Source: Aliiruegeria haliotis (GTDB taxonomy: Bacteria; Pseudomonadota; Alphaproteobacteria; Rhodobacterales; Rhodobacteraceae). Taken from it: a stretch of DNA of 64,000 nucleotides. The stretch spans positions 99,822 through 163,821 of the forward strand of contig NZ_PVTD01000010.1 in NCBI RefSeq assembly GCF_003003255.1, given 5' to 3'. The number at the start of each line of letters is the position of its first letter. The first letter of the stretch is position 1. Both the position numbers and the translations under genes were made by a program. The notes below the pieces were generated by a model that had not been told where the DNA came from, did no database searches, and was given only the letters and a program-made list of their open reading frames with translations. Positions 63,638 through 64,000 of this stretch are shown here, piece after piece.

Positions 63638-64000
63638 TCAGCCCCAAGGTCCGTCGCTTGGTTTCCTGACCGTCCTTTCCCATGGTGCGTTTGCTCCGCC
63701 GGAAGGTACACTTCCCGCCATCGCGCGCAACGCTGCCACTCTGTTGGCGGTCGATGGGTGCGTGGCAAAGAGGCTGTCTCGCTTGTGGGCATGAAGCGGA
63801 TTGATGATGAACATATGCGCCGACCCTGGGTTCCGCTCTGCCGCATCGTTGTCAATCCGAGAGGCCCCGACCTGGATCCGTTCCAGCGCGTCGGCCAGCC
63901 AGATTGGATTGCCACAGATCTCGGCTCCAGCCTTGTCGGCTGCGTATTCCCGTGTTCGGCTGATCGCCATTTGAACCAAACCGGCGGCCAACGGCGCCAG
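63638..64000 (-). CDS. htpX: Protease HtpX homologue (M48), N-terminus beyond the right edge
   Basis: The C-terminal 120 residues are visible: [30 protein letters not shown], where the Glu and Asp of ExxxD complete the zinc site of M48 proteases, then [35 protein letters not shown], the family's conserved tail. The HExxH motif and membrane helices lie outside the window. HtpX is a membrane zinc protease that degrades damaged membrane proteins. Codon use returns to that of the conserved half of the window. Confidence 0.93.
   Translation of the reverse strand: MAPLAAGLVQMAISRTREYAADKAGAEICGNPIWLADALERIQVGASRIDNDAAERNPGSAHMFIINPLHAHKRDSLFATHPSTANRVAALRAMAGSVPSGGANAPWERTVRKPSDGPWG

Overview
The window comes from an alphaproteobacterium of the Rhodobacterales (Roseobacter/Rhodobacter type). 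The evidence is a petABC operon with a Rhodobacter-style Rieske protein, IalB, a LpxQ-like lipid A oxidase, DUF1127 genes followed by CCTCCTCCC-motif 'cuckoo' sRNAs, kbl-tdh and an alpha-2-macroglobulin/PBP1C pair. The left half is GC-rich with strong GC bias at third codon positions. No rRNA is present; there is one tRNA-Lys(TTT).

From 1 to 31.35 kb the window is dense housekeeping genome: rlmN (cut by the left edge), alaE, ialB, a rhizobial-type asparaginase, DUF2064, dapE and a thioesterase; yggT, recQ and yaaA; a hybrid histidine kinase divergent from an alpha-2-macroglobulin-pbpC pair; thiolase and a MarR regulator divergent from kbl-tdh; tRNA-Lys; dapF-mtaB-paiB; GST; a lipid A oxidase-like beta barrel; and petABC, closed by a clear terminator at 31315-31346. 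A perfect inverted repeat that fits the PrrA/RegA half-site pattern lies upstream of petA.

From 31.35 to 54.5 kb the DNA is visibly different: codon use is less GC-biased, spacers are long, and there are gene remnants and internal duplications. Two methyltransferases (32148, 53410), two 165-residue membrane-anchored coiled-coil proteins (33151, 46485), two DUF1127-cuckoo RNA cassettes (34222, 37553) and two amine oxidase copies (one decayed) are paralogous pairs. A degenerate repeat brackets 31.85-34.9 kb. Two otherwise well-kept genes carry one in-frame stop each: an SbcD-like nuclease (TAG at 42044) beside an intact SbcC-like ATPase, and an SH3/META protein (TGA at 46053). An amine oxidase-CIA30-tspO run, a CPBP protease, an aldo/keto reductase, AraC and LuxR regulators and a pair of overlapping GTPase genes, one with a membrane anchor, fill the rest.

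From 54.7 to 61.4 kb lies a nuclease/defence-like cluster: a DnaQ-type exonuclease, a DUF2779 Cas4-like/exonuclease fusion with a small companion gene, and a McrBC-type pair whose McrB has an EVE/PUA-like domain inserted between Walker A and Walker B. Next is a MerR-VWA operon with a tandem palindromic operator inside a near-consensus promoter that predicts a leaderless mRNA. It ends at a terminator, and the window closes with the 3' end of htpX, probably a return to core genome.
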